Shown: positions 45,108-56,137 of the stretch, piece by piece | Layout of the letters: the number at the start of each line of letters is the position of its first letter | Numbering within the stretch: position 1 is the stretch's first letter | Assembly (NCBI GenBank): GCA_025618425.1 | Contig: CM046850.1 | Span: 23,260,907 to 23,324,906, forward strand | Reading direction: 5' to 3' | DNA length: 64,000 nucleotides | Source: Heliocidaris tuberculata | Lineage: Eukaryota; Echinodermata; Echinoidea; Camarodonta; Echinometridae | Translations under genes and position numbers: made by a program | The notes under the pieces: generated by a model | The model's database searches: none | Told to the model about the DNA's origin: nothing | What the model saw: only the letters and a program-made list of their open reading frames with translations

Positions 45108-45187
45108 TTTTTAGAGTGTACCTTGCAATTGCATTCGATGAATTTCTATTTCAAACAATTACACTCTCGCTTAAAGCCAGTCATATG

Positions 45188-45559
45188 CCCGGGGAGGGGG
45201 GTACTCACGTATATTGGGTATACGGGGATGTGCCGCTGGGAAGGGTGACTTTTTGAAGAAAGATCCTTAGACATGGGTCCCCTTTTCATTAAAAAGATCC
45301 TTAGACATAGGTCCCATTTTTCCCCAAAAAATCCTTAGACATGGGTCTCTTATCCCGGCTCTTATCATTTGTTTCATTCCTCTCTTTTCTCCCTCATTTG
45401 TCCGGGAAATCCTTATACATGGGTCCATTTTTCACAAAAAATCCTTAGACATGGGTGCCTATTTACAGCAAAAGGACCCTTGGATGTGGGTATGGGTCTG
45501 GAGTTCTCAGCCGCACACCCCCGTCCGATTATAATCTGAGTACCCCCCCCCCCCCCGGG
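45188..45559. mobile_element. 'CCCGGG' transposon, copy 3 (diverged)
   Basis: CCCGGGGAGGGGGGTACTCA at the left and TGAGTACCC-CCCGGG at the right, flanked by TCATATG (45181-45187 and 45560-45566; 8 bp if the shared G is counted). The interior has several copies of ATCCTTAGACATGGGT and is unlike copies 1 and 2 except at the ends. Confidence 0.75.
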
Positions 45560-45641
45560 TCATATGATTCCTTGCTACCCAGTACGACGAGGAAGGTGAT
45601 TTTTAGATTTACATCAATTTTGGACATTAATGGCTATGGCG

Positions 45642-45860
45642 CAGGGGCGGCGATACAGGGGGGGGGGGGGCAGAGGGGGCGACCGCCCCCCTCTGATTTT
45701 TCAAGTAGTGAAAAAAAGAAAAAAAAAGAAGAGGAGTATTAAAAAGAGAGGTCTTAAACATGTAACTCCATATTACCCCTGTTATTTAATGGAGAAAAAA
45801 TATGACGTCATCTTTAGGTCGTCTTGCCCCTCCTATCAAAATACCCTGGCGCCGCCCCTG
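45642..45860. mobile_element. hAT-like G/C-tract MITE with exact 8-bp target duplication
   Basis: CAGGGGCGGCGATACAGG to CCCTGGCGCCGCCCCTG, flanked by CTATGGCG at 45634-45641 and 45861-45868. Confidence 0.85.
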
Positions 45861-46017
45861 CTATGGCGAACGTTCCGCCACTCCCGAATGGGCCAAATGG
45901 TATGAATTATCACAGAGACGCAACGTAACTTTACCCATCTGAAAAAATAAAAAGATGTAAAAGAAACCCTGGTCAGTGCGGCTATATACAGGCCCAAAAG
46001 AAATCTTTGCCATATAC

Positions 46018-46226
46018 ATGCAGGCCTATCACACGAGGAGTCATTTGTTGACGCATGATACGGTCATTTGCGTGTCATGAAAGAGTGATGTGGTTTAAAA
46101 ATTGATTGCAAAATGAACAGTGCAAAGAATACTTGTAATAAATGGCGCATTATGTAAATTGCCTTCACAGCAATTAGCGCAGGTACCGACGCAATCGAAA
46201 TGAAGCCTCGAATGAGCCGGGCTTAA
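46018..46226. mobile_element. MITE family 3
   Basis: GGCCTATCACACGAGGAGTC at the left is opposed by ATGAAGCCTCGAATGAGCC, with CAGGTACCGACGCAATCGAA inside, as in 7714-7920 inverted. Confidence 0.6.
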
Positions 46227-46499
46227 AGGGACCGAAAAGTCGCAAATCGTGGTGTTTTGGAGCTTGGCCCGGCTCGGGTAACATTCAGGAATCTCCGTAC
46301 ATCTTCGGTAAACGAGCACGCAATTGCAGTGATACGCATTCGACCGAAGAAAGACGAACTGAACAACCCAACTGACAAACTACCCCACCCTCGACGGCAA
46401 TTTTGTTCGCTGCTCCAAGATTGTTGTTATGCACGGCCTTGCAATAGGGGCAAGCGAATGAAATTGAACGTACGTTTTTTTTTTTTTTTTTTTTTTTTT

Positions 46500-49400
46500 G
46501 TGCGCCTCCATAGGGGTAGCCACTTTCACTTTAGGCTCCACATTTTTGTTTGATTTCAACTGTTATTTTTGCTTATTTGTAAGATTTATTGTTGATTAGT
46601 GATATCTTATTGGTCAAGAAGTCGTGTAGACGTTTTCAAGAAAGTAAGGTGGTAAGATTATCATATATTTAATGTTTGATTTATTGTACCTACCTTTTGC
46701 CTGTACCTGATTTCTAATGTGCTGCCATATGCATTCACTTTTCTGTACACAGTACCTATTGAATGCTCTGCTCGAGTGGCTCTTAGTATTCCTTTGTGTT
46801 TTTTGAGTAAGCCGTGACTTTGCATTTGTCTTTTGTGTTAACCACCCAAAAGAATTTCACTGTCACAATGGAGTGTTTCAGACTTCTGATAGTGTTCTTT
46901 TGTACCATACTAGTTGCCTCTGTATACAATAACAGTGATAGTGAACAACCCTGTGTTGGTAGTAAATGGCGTTTCAATAGGCCTACACACTTTGAGAAAG
47001 TTAATGTGAAGTATTGTGGCAAACATGTTCTGTATTACGGTAATGCCACAGCTAGTTTCCAAGTTTGTATTTTACTGGGGGGTGATATCCAGACAAACCC
47101 GGGCCCTCAGAATGATAGATATCATACATGTAACTCTCAACCTGATGTTAATTGCTCTTTATCAACTGATCATGCACCAGGCCGTATTTGTTACGATGTA
47201 AATACTTTACGTCAGCTGAACATTCAGCCTCATTCTTTGTTACCTCAGCAGGTGTGGAGCAGAGTGTGCGATCTGGGCATCGGTCGCCGACCTCGAACTC
47301 ATCTCGGACGAAGGCGCAAGGTCCCCAGATCGCAATACTCTCCCACACCTTCCTCTGGCCTTAGACTTGGTCTTTGGAATGCACGATCCTTGACCAATAA
47401 AACACATGCAGTTATTGATCTTGTTATGGAGAAAAATCTTGATGTGTTAGTCATTACGGAATCTTGGCTTTCTGGGGATAGAAACAGGGATGGTCTCATT
47501 CTTTCTGATTTGAAATCATGCTTGCCAAATTATTGTTTTATTCATCAACCCCGCTTGTCTTCTAGGGGTGGAGGTATTTTTGTTCTATTTAAATCCACAA
47601 GCCGCTGTTCTGTAAATCCTAATGGAGATTTCTCTTCCTTTGAATTATTTGATATCACACTGAATCTTACCTCATCTTCTGTTGTTAGGATGTACTGCAT
47701 ATATCATCCTCCATCTTTGAGTAACAGTGTTTTCCGTGAGGAGTTTGTAACTCTTCTTGAGGGTGCCGTTATAAGTGACCACTTTCCCATACTCTTAGGT
47801 GATTTTAATGTTCACATTGATGATCGTAATGATAACTTTGCTAAGTCATTTATGAATGCAGTTGAATCCCTTGGGTTTAAGCAGCATGTCTGCAGTCCCA
47901 CCCACCTTGCAGGACATACTCTCGATCTTTTATTTACTAGGGACTCCAAAGATGTAGTTAATGTTAATGTTTTGTCTTCACTGCCCTCTGATCATTCTGC
48001 TATTGTTGCTACAATGAAGCTTCCTTCCCTGCGAAACCCCAAGAAGAGAGTTTCCACCAGAAAATTCCGCAGCATCGTCTTGGACACATTCCAGAATGAC
48101 ATTAGGGCCATGTTTCGCCCACCTTCCGAACTGACATGTCCTTCTGAGGCCTTTGATCATTATAACGCCTGCCTAAGGTCTCTGATTGATAGACATGCCC
48201 CCCTTCAAGTTAAAACTGTCACGATTAGACCAAAATCACCTTGGTTCACCGATGACATCTCGGAAGCAAAGAGGCGAAGGCGACGGGCGGAACGCCGCAT
48301 GATCAAGTCTGGACTTTGTGCTGATAGGGAACAGTATCGCAGAGAATGTGAGTCCTACTATGAGTGTATAGTTAATGCCAAGTCTTCGTATTTCAGAAAC
48401 CTCATTGCAGAGTCGGACACTAAACAGCTATTCAGCATTGTTCGGTCACTTTCATCGCCAGATCAGTCTACTAGCCTACCAGACCACTCTTCGGCTCAGA
48501 ACCTCGCCAATCAGTTTGCCGAATTCTTCAGCGAAAAGGTATCAACTGTGATTTCTTCCTTCAATTCATCAGTTTCAGATCCAGCAACTGCATCTTCTCC
48601 GACTCCATCTCAACATAGCTTCTCAGACTTCTGTCACGTCAACGATTCAGACATCCAGAAGCTCATCCGTTCTCTGCCATCAAAACACTGCAACTCTGAC
48701 CCGATTCCTACATGGCTTCTAAAGGACTGTCTCGACGAACTAATTCCGACCATCACAAGGTTTATCAATTTATCCTTGTCATCTGGTTGTGTCCCTGATG
48801 GTATGAAAACATCACTTCTACTTCCTCTTCTAAAAAAGCCGAGCCTTGATCACAATAATCTTGTCAACTACAGGCCCATTGCTAATCTGCCTTTCATTGG
48901 CAAGGTTTTAGAAAAGGTTGTGACTTCGCAGCTGAAGGATCACCTTGAAGGTTTCGGCATGCTTCCAGTTCATCAGTCGGCTTATCGGAATCACCATTCC
49001 ACTGAGACTGCCCTGGTGAAAGTCTTCAACGATATTCTCCTGGCCATTGACAGGGGCGAGGAGGCGGTGCTTATTCTCCTTGACTACACAGCTGCCTTCG
49101 ATACCATCGATCATGGATTGTTGCTGCGTCGTCTGGAAAATGACTTTGGTATTTCTGGGACTGTTCTTGATTGGATCCGGTCGTACCTACACAATCGAAG
49201 ACAACAAGTCATCATCGATGGCACCACATCGGCACCTTTCCCATTGGTCTGCGGCGTTCCGCAAGGTTCGGTAGTCGGCCCTCTCCTCTTCATAATGTAC
49301 ACAAGCCCTCTGTCAAGATGTATTGACTCTCACCAGGACATTCGCCACGCAATGTATGCAGATGACACACAAATTTACATCATTCTCAAGCCTACTGGGA

Positions 49401-50421
49401 AGGATGATGCTGCACTGAAGCTCAGCAGATGTCTTCAGGACATAAAAGCCTGGTCGCATGATAATAAGCTTTGTCTTAATGAAACGAAATCAGAAATGAT
49501 CCACTTGTTCTCAAAACACAGAAAAACAGAATCATTTCCAATGTTATTCGGTTCAGATAACAGAAACACCAGCACTCTAAAGTGTAATGATTGGGTACGG
49601 GACCTTGGGGTCACAGTGGATAGGAATCTCACTTTCCAACAACACATCAAAAATGTCTGCAGGTCTGCTTCATTTGGTATTCACAAGATAGGAAAAATTA
49701 GGAAGCTACTCGACCAACCCACAGCTGCTAAACTAACCCATGCCTTTGTATCTGCTCATCTTGATTACTGCAACTCTACCTTTTCCGGAATCCCACAATC
49801 CCATCTTCGTCCACTACAAAGAATTCAGAATACTGCTGCAAGGCTTGTTACCCTGTCAAAAAAATGTGAACATATAACACCAATTCTTCGCTCATTGCAC
49901 TGGCTTCCAATACGCCAGCGCATCATTTTCAAAATTCTTCTAATAACCTATAAGATTATTAATGGCCTGTCTCCTGTATATCTTTCTGATCTCATCTCCC
50001 TTCGCTCCTCTAGTTCTCTCCGACCTCTTCGTTCTTCAACAACCTTGCAGCTTACCCGCGGACCCCGAACTAATACCAGTTATGGTGATCGAGCCTTTTC
50101 TGTAATTGCCCCATGCCTTTGGAATCGATTACCCTCATATATCCACAATGCCAACTCCCTTGAACAATTTAAGACTTTACTCAAAACCCATCTTTTTAAT
50201 GCTTAGTTTTCTCCACTCAGCTGTGGGTTGGTCTACACTTATGGAGGTGCACATCATTTTCCTTTTTTTTTTTTTTTTTTTTTTTTCCCCCTCAAATATG
50301 AATATTAATTCAATTTGATTGAATAATAATTCAGGTTACTCTATTAATAGCAAGAATACTGTGCGCTTAGAAACACCAGTATAAAGCGCTATATAAATGT
50401 TATAATTATTATTATTATTAT
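46500..50421 (+). mobile_element. Near full-length CR1/L2-type LINE
   Basis: Includes a 5' leader after a T run, one long ORF (46814-50206), and a 3' UTR that ends AAAGCGCTATATAAATG and an (ATT)n tail with no poly(A), as in CR1/L2-group LINEs. The 5' end is not fixed: GTACGT occurs before the T run (46469) and after the tail (50421), which may be a short target duplication. Confidence 0.8.
46814..50206 (+). CDS. LINE polyprotein: 2A-like motif, APE endonuclease, reverse transcriptase
   Basis: 1130 codons, uninterrupted. M19 (46868) is the likelier start, because MECFRLLIVFFCTILVASVY reads as a signal-like hydrophobic segment. GDIQTNPGP at residues 90-98 is a 2A-type ribosome-skipping motif. 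The APE endonuclease follows: WNARS (N189), TESWL (E216), GDFNVH (D330, N332), SDH (D393, H394). The reverse transcriptase has YRPI (687), LLDYTAAFDTIDH (D757), GVPQGSVVGP (about 815) and YADD (848-851), then the usual C-terminal part with DYCNSTFSG and LWNRLP. All catalytic residues that I can name are present, so it could be active. 2A-type motifs at the N terminus of LINE ORFs are reported from sea urchin. The natural domain order and absence of stops argue for a young insertion. Confidence 0.92.
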   Translation: MTLHLSFVLTTQKNFTVTMECFRLLIVFFCTILVASVYNNSDSEQPCVGSKWRFNRPTHFEKVNVKYCGKHVLYYGNATASFQVCILLGGDIQTNPGPQNDRYHTCNSQPDVNCSLSTDHAPGRICYDVNTLRQLNIQPHSLLPQQVWSRVCDLGIGRRPRTHLGRRRKVPRSQYSPTPSSGLRLGLWNARSLTNKTHAVIDLVMEKNLDVLVITESWLSGDRNRDGLILSDLKSCLPNYCFIHQPRLSSRGGGIFVLFKSTSRCSVNPNGDFSSFELFDITLNLTSSSVVRMYCIYHPPSLSNSVFREEFVTLLEGAVISDHFPILLGDFNVHIDDRNDNFAKSFMNAVESLGFKQHVCSPTHLAGHTLDLLFTRDSKDVVNVNVLSSLPSDHSAIVATMKLPSLRNPKKRVSTRKFRSIVLDTFQNDIRAMFRPPSELTCPSEAFDHYNACLRSLIDRHAPLQVKTVTIRPKSPWFTDDISEAKRRRRRAERRMIKSGLCADREQYRRECESYYECIVNAKSSYFRNLIAESDTKQLFSIVRSLSSPDQSTSLPDHSSAQNLANQFAEFFSEKVSTVISSFNSSVSDPATASSPTPSQHSFSDFCHVNDSDIQKLIRSLPSKHCNSDPIPTWLLKDCLDELIPTITRFINLSLSSGCVPDGMKTSLLLPLLKKPSLDHNNLVNYRPIANLPFIGKVLEKVVTSQLKDHLEGFGMLPVHQSAYRNHHSTETALVKVFNDILLAIDRGEEAVLILLDYTAAFDTIDHGLLLRRLENDFGISGTVLDWIRSYLHNRRQQVIIDGTTSAPFPLVCGVPQGSVVGPLLFIMYTSPLSRCIDSHQDIRHAMYADDTQIYIILKPTGKDDAALKLSRCLQDIKAWSHDNKLCLNETKSEMIHLFSKHRKTESFPMLFGSDNRNTSTLKCNDWVRDLGVTVDRNLTFQQHIKNVCRSASFGIHKIGKIRKLLDQPTAAKLTHAFVSAHLDYCNSTFSGIPQSHLRPLQRIQNTAARLVTLSKKCEHITPILRSLHWLPIRQRIIFKILLITYKIINGLSPVYLSDLISLRSSSSLRPLRSSTTLQLTRGPRTNTSYGDRAFSVIAPCLWNRLPSYIHNANSLEQFKTLLKTHLFNA

Positions 50422-51146
50422 GTACGTGGATATCGAGCGGTGGCTCCCTTTAACAGAAAGTAACCACTTAAAAAGAGTTTAATGTAAATACAGGTACCTC
50501 GGTCACACCAAAGTGACCGACAACAGACTTTACAGTAACTCAAATGACCACGATTCTGTAGATTAATGGTCGGCTTGCATGAGTCGGTCTTCAGGTGTGA
50601 CTTGGGTATTACACTCGATAAGGTACTTATATACATTAAACATGTAAAAGATGCTACCTGCACACGTTACGTAAACTGTCTTTGTATTTAAATTAATGAC
50701 TTACAGCATCTTTTAACATAGCTTTATTTAATGTACATGACTATATTATCATCTCATTGTATTTTAGATGAAATTTTTCACTATTGCTTTCCCTATACTT
50801 ACTTTACATTTTTGTATTATGACTTATGATATATTTTGTTATGCTCTATTACCTTCTCTGTATCTACATCTTCTGATAATACCTTATCTACTGTCATAGG
50901 TAAGCGGCATTTATACGATCTATACTATTTATAGGTTGACATGCATATTTTGGGGGATATATTATGACTTACATTTCTTGTTAAATACTACCTACTAAAT
51001 ATTTTTATGATTTCATGTACATAAAACAAAAGACTCAATTTCAAAGCTTTATGTGTACATTTTCCGTAGATATGCATGTATAACATAATATAATTTCTTT
51101 TAGGATACTATCCTAAATTATTATGAATTCACTTTTCATATTTTTC
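50422..51146. other. AT-rich spacer; no gene
   Basis: No coding frame or named repeat recognised. Confidence 0.45.
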
Positions 51147-52595
51147 ATTTTAGTCCGTTGTCAAGTGGTCAAAAAAAATTTGGAAATTTTGTGAGGATTT
51201 CTGGAAACATACATTTTTAGAAAGATAATGTCATGAATAAAACTATAAATGTTGTTTCCAAATTTTAAAATGCGTCTAAAGTTACTTTTCAGGTATTTTT
51301 AGAATGTTGATTTTGGTGAAATTTATGGTTTTTTAAATTATTTTTTAGAAAATGCTCTTAAAGTGATTTGGTAACTTTGTAGAGGCTTGATAAAATCCCA
51401 GCTGCCTAGCCTTACATGCTATCAGTGTATGTAATATGGTGTAAAAATGAAGCCAAGGGGGAAAAAAAGCACTTCAAAATCATCATGTGCTTCACAAAAG
51501 TAAACATATGCAAGTGACCGGAAATGCCAGACTCGTTTTCCCCTATAGACTCAGTGATAGACTAAAGCGTATGGCCAAACGCTTTCGTAAATGGGAGTGT
51601 TCAGTCATAGATATCTTAATAATAGCATTATATATATGCTTGCCTATTTATTTATCCTTCTGAACATCATTATACAAGACAGATATCAAAATTCAACAAT
51701 CTATTAAATCAAGCCTCCACAAAGTTACCGAATCCCTTTCAGTGCAATAGGGATAAGAATTTCCACTGTTTGCATATAAATGATATTAGAGATGACTTTC
51801 ATGAAAAAATAATGCAGAAAAAATATACAATTATATCAAATATATATAGGCTTTTATTCATATCTTATTTTATACGCCCTCTACGATAATTATGAAGCAT
51901 TGTCTTATGCTCTGTGACTGTTTCCTACAGTGTTAAACATCAAATCGTATATTAGTGACCAATAATAGATCAATGGCATAATTCATTGACTTATATACTT
52001 TGAAAATATGTTGGCACATGGAGTGACAGTCAAAATCAACAGTGGTATAAAAGAAGGTATCAACAGAATTAGAATAGTGATATGCAATAGGATCAACACT
52101 GATTCTACAACAATTTTCGTCTTGATAGCTGCCTCTCTTTTACTATTGTCTCTCCTTTTACTTGGTATTCTTTCTCTACATGAATTGTTTCCGAAATTAC
52201 GATTCATCACAATGTTATCTGTCATTCCATCCTGGCGTATGCTTATAATAATAACAACTTGCCCTTACCATGAACCAAAAATCCGCCCTTCGGCAAGCTA
52301 CAACAAAAACATGAACTTCCATTCATTCAAGAAGATCCAGAGGAGATATATAAGTTTGCCATACTTTGAGCTGAACATCAAGGTAAATCGTGATATGTAA
52401 CATCAGGTCCTGCATTCTTGGATCTCATATTTAAATTTAGATTGATAATTTCTTTCGAATCTCATAAAGCTGTGAAATTTACAATTCCTACACAAGTGAT
52501 TGTATTCAAGTGTGCTTATTTTCTTGTAAAGCAAATCGAGATATCATGATACTGTTGAGCTATTATCAGAATTCCCTCTCCCCATCTTGCTAAAC

Positions 52596-52676
52596 GATCT
52601 CTCTCTCTCTCTCTCTCTCTCCCCCCCCCCCCCCCCCCCCTCTCTCTCTCTTTCTTCTTCTTCTTCTATTTCTCTT
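52596..52676. repeat. (CT)n/(C)n/(TTC)n low-complexity tract
   Basis: Simple-sequence run of CT, then C, then CT and TTC units. Confidence 0.9.
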
Positions 52677-52706
52677 CTTCATCAATGCCCATATGCATGA
52701 TCTACT

Positions 52707-53207
52707 CCCGGGGGGGGGGGGCACTCACGTATATTGGTGGTACGGGGACGTGCCGCTTTGATGACCCCCTTTTTCAGACCCCGATTTCCGTTCTCTAGAT
52801 ACTCAGTTCCGCTCAGGAGCCGCTCAGCCCCGCTCTGAAGACCCCCGTTCGCATGCGGCCGGGAGCGTGGCGGAGGCAGAGGTCGCTCGACCTGGTCTCG
52901 CGCCCTAGGCCCTTTCGTCGCGCGAGCCTTGAAAACTGCTCCAGCTAGCTAGCTACTAGCGCTACACGGCGCGGGCGCGGCCCCCGGCGCGGCCCGTCCC
53001 GAGATCCTGCGATAGCGAAGGTGTACCGCCGATAAAGCGAGGTTAGTTTTGTAGTTCCCTAGACCCTGTTTTTCACTCTGCCCAATAGATCATAGTTCCC
53101 AAGACCCCGTATTTTACACCTTGAAGTCAGTTCCTTAGACCCCCTTTTCGGGGATTCGTGAGGCACACCCCCGTCAAAATATAATTCGAGTGCCCCCCCC
53201 CCCCGGG
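52707..53207. mobile_element. 'CCCGGG' transposon, copy 2
   Basis: 501 bp, nearly identical to 9387-9908, flanked by an exact 8-bp GATCTACT (52699-52706 and 53208-53215). Confidence 0.88.
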
Positions 53208-53513
53208 GATCTACTACCATTTATTCTTATCAAGAGTTAATTTTTTATCATATTGATAATATTTCCATTTAAAATTCTTTACAGAGAAATGGATGTTAAT
53301 TTTAGATTATAAGAAATGATGGAAGCCCTGAACGAAACAGGCTTAAAAATGACTAAGGTAGGTAATTACTATAATAAAAAAAGAAATAAACTTTTTTGTT
53401 TAAATATAAATCTATTCTATACAAATGAAAGAAGGCAAATATTTAATTCATAGTGAATAGCGTGGAGTTGAAAAACATAAGAATTACATGTATTTTAGCT
53501 TTCGAGAAAGTGA

Positions 53514-53544
<31 letters not shown>
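53514..53544. repeat. (GA)n microsatellite
   Basis: An almost pure GA tract directly before the TTAA-site MITE. Confidence 0.95.
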
Positions 53545-53546
<2 letters not shown>

Positions 53547-53548
53547 AA

Positions 53549-54050
53549 AGGTCATGTAAAGTTTTGGTAAGCCCTCAAAAACTGTTTGTCAGATTTCTTC
53601 ACTTTTTGTTGATAAATAGCAAGATACTAGCAATACTAAGACACTGTGAAGATTTCACCTCCTAAAGTTTAATATTAAACAAATAAGAGGCAAAAACTAA
53701 TTTATGTGCCGGGACAGGCACGTAAAATCCAAACAAAGGCAGCATGTGCTATACACTGTAAACACACGTGTAAAACCAATGATGAGTAGCTACACACAGT
53801 GCACACACGTTGTCTCTATGCGAAGACCCAAGATTGCTGTGCGGGGAGCCGTCGGGGTGGAAGGGTCCTAGCATAATGGCAGTGATCAAGCATTCCTTAC
53901 AGATATTTACATTGAAATTCACGAGAAATCATAGATGGAATACCAAATGATCTCTTACAGACATCTTTTGATACAAGGAGAACAACATGAGACTATATTT
54001 AACATGTTTCTTTCGAATTTCCTTTTTGCTACCAATACTGTACATGAGCT
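53549..54050. mobile_element. TTAA-site MITE, relative of 25975-26467
   Basis: AAGGTCATGTAAAG at the left is roughly inverse to GTACATGAGCTT at the right, with TTAA at 53545-53548 and 54051-54054. The middle is homologous to the nested MITE in copy 1 of the long-TIR element. Confidence 0.8.
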
Positions 54051-54257
54051 TTAAGCGAGGTGAAAGGAGAATTCTGATAGCGCATTTCAAAGAGTTCACT
54101 TTAACATTTCCTACATTCAATCACTTCCGTAATTAAGATTTATTTCAGAGCTTCATGAGATTTGAACGGTGAGTGGTATGAGGTCCAAGAATGTAGGAGC
54201 TGATGCCAAAAGCCTACAGCTCAAGGGACCAAAATTCCAAGAGACCGACTGCCCACC

Positions 54258-54396
54258 AGGGCCCTGTTACATAAAACTTGTCATCAATGACAAGTTGCAG
54301 TAACTGTTATAAGCTACTGAAATCCTTGCATCTGATTGGCTGAGAGGAAATTTGTCGGTAAAAGACACTTAATGAAACGCCCCCCCCCCCCCCGGT
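54258..54396. mobile_element. MITE family 1, copy d
   Basis: AGGGCCCTGTTACATAAAAC, the core AAGCTACTGAAATCCTTG, and a right end cut by a C run. Confidence 0.7.
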
Positions 54397-55136
54397 CTCC
54401 CGGGCCTTCTGACAGTTTTTTTTTTCAGGGTTCACTAAACGGATGGCCAATAAGACTTTTTACTTTTATGTAGCCATATTTCTTTGTTTTATGGTTCTCG
54501 TTGGCTATCGGTTTAGGGAACCTTTTATAAATGTCGGTCTCGTGGACTATCGGTCTACTGAGATATGTACCCGATATATAAGGCCGGTTCTCATTTAGAA
54601 ACATAACGCCAGGACGCAATGCAATGACAGAGAAAAATGAGATGAATATTTATTTAAAAAAAAAAACAATGGAAAATGGCCATACCGTGCACTGGTGCGC
54701 AAGAGATTGGTAGAAGCCAAAAAGAGGGGAAAAGTAGGCTATGCTGTTTAAAAACACCTTTGTATGTTAAGAACTCACTGCACTATTCGTAGAAGAGTAG
54801 GGGGAAACCCCTGTGTAGTGGTACATGTATACCACTGATCTCTACGGATTTTTTTTTCCCCCGCAGAGATCAGTGTTGTACACCAGCACATCCCAATCAG
54901 TTATTATATCGGGAGGAGAGACCTGAGGGTTACAGTGATTCAATTTGCTTTTCCCCTCCCAGGCACATGTGACGCCAAATCATTAATAATAATAATAATA
55001 ACAACAACAACAAAAATACTGACAGAGAAAAAGGGTAAAACTATGAAAAAGAGAACTGTTGGTGTAAGTGTGGATCGTGTTGTATAGCATTCTGCTAGTG
55101 ATTCTTTTTACATATAACTTGATTTTGACTGTAACT
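54397..55136. other. Loop of the 4.5-kb element; no gene
   Basis: Contains a small hairpin (CACTGATCTCTACGG against CCGCAGAGATCAGTG, 54832-54877) and an (ATA)n/(ACA)n tract near 54985. Confidence 0.5.
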
Positions 55137-55771
55137 CAATGTGCCAACATATTTTCAAATAAATAATAAAATGAATATTATATTATATAATACTGTATTA
55201 TATTTTATATTGTCTAACATTATAATGAATATTATGCCACTAATTAATTATTTTTTACTGATATGAAATTTAATGTAAGTACACTGCATCGATCTCTAGC
55301 ACGTACACTGTCGGAAACAGTCTTAGAGCAGAAGACAATGCTTCATAATTATCGTAGATGGCGTTTAATATTTTTGATATATTTATATATTTTCCGCATT
55401 ATTTTTTTTTTCACGAAAGTATCTCTAATATCATTTCTATACAAACAGTGGGAATTCATACCCCTATTGCATTTAAGGGTATTTTAAAAAAAAAAAAAAT
55501 CGAAAATCATAAATTTGACCCAAATCAGCATTCTAAAAAAAAAAAAAACCCTGAAAAGTAACTCTAGACACATTTTAAAATTTAGAAACAACGTTTATAG
55601 TTTTATTCATGACATTATCTTTCTAAAAATGTATGTTTCCAAAAATCCTCACAAAATTTCCCATGTTTGACCATTTGACAAGGGACTATTTTATTACTTT
55701 TGTATTTACCTTCCATTTGACATGTGTTATACCTTTGTTTTACACTCTAAATATTTGCATCTGTATTTATA

Positions 55772-55852
55772 CATGTATATATATATATATATATAAATAT
55801 ATGTATATATAAATATATGTATACATAAATATATGTATACATATACGAATTT
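55772..55852. repeat. (TA)n-rich microsatellite
   Basis: Imperfect TATATA/TATGTATA run. Confidence 0.9.
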
Positions 55853-55954
55853 CAATTCATAAAAGGAAGGACATTTGATACAGGGGGTGTCAATCATGGG
55901 GGGTATTGGGTACAGTTCAGTTGGGTATCCAGGGATAGGCCTACGCCACTTTCC

Positions 55955-56137
55955 CAGAGCCCCGGGGAATACCAGTGCTATCCATACATAGAGTTTGGCC
56001 AACTCTGCTCCAGTGGGTAACAATATGGCGGCCTGTTGCTTTGTTAGGCAAGCATGTAACAAAGGAATATACGCCATGTTGTGCCCAACTGAAACCGAGT
56101 TGGCCAAACTCTGTGTATTGATGGCTCTGGGGAATAC
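55955..56137. mobile_element. Hairpin MITE with ~65-bp arms
   Basis: CAGAGCC-GGGGAATAC and AGAGTTTGGCCAACTC at the left are inverted at the right (GAGTTGGCCAAACTCTG, then GGCTCTGGGGAATAC). Confidence 0.7.

Larger units (their letters stand above)
34785..45118. mobile_element. Candidate large DNA transposon (10.3 kb) with CACTCTAAAAA termini
   Basis: CACTCTAAAAA at 34785-34795 is exactly mirrored by TTTTTAGAGTG at 45108-45118, and both ends are flanked by TA (34783-34784 and 45119-45120). Just inside each end are many copies of TTAACCAAC in both orientations. The interior carries one spliced minus-strand gene (39098-44811) whose start lies about 300 bp inside the right end, plus nested MITEs and a SINE. 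Ends that begin CACT, a 2-bp flanking repeat and subterminal motif arrays recall CACTA/EnSpm elements; TA would also suit Tc1/mariner-type insertion. I do not see a standard transposase. The flanking duplication is only 2 bp, so the bounds rest mainly on the paired ends and arrays. Confidence 0.6.
51152..55687. mobile_element. Long-inverted-repeat element (4.5 kb) with nested MITEs
   Basis: AGTCCGTTGTCAAGTGGTCA (51152) is mirrored by the inverse at 55668-55687. The inner ends of the arms are TTTGAAAATATGTTGGCACA (near 51999) and TGTGCCAACATATTTTCAAA (near 55140). ATTTT flanks both ends (51147-51151 and 55688-55692), possibly a target duplication. The loop holds the elements at 52707-53207, 53549-54050 and 54258-54396. 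No transposase was found. Confidence 0.65.

Noticed and set aside
34785..45118. CRISPR-like array from the regular TTAACCAAC motif
   Set aside because: Spacing is irregular, the repeats occur in both orientations, and this is an animal genome with spliced genes.
52008..52400. 130-codon ORF
   Set aside because: Overlaps the inner end of an inverted-repeat arm and has no recognisable motif; it is probably chance.
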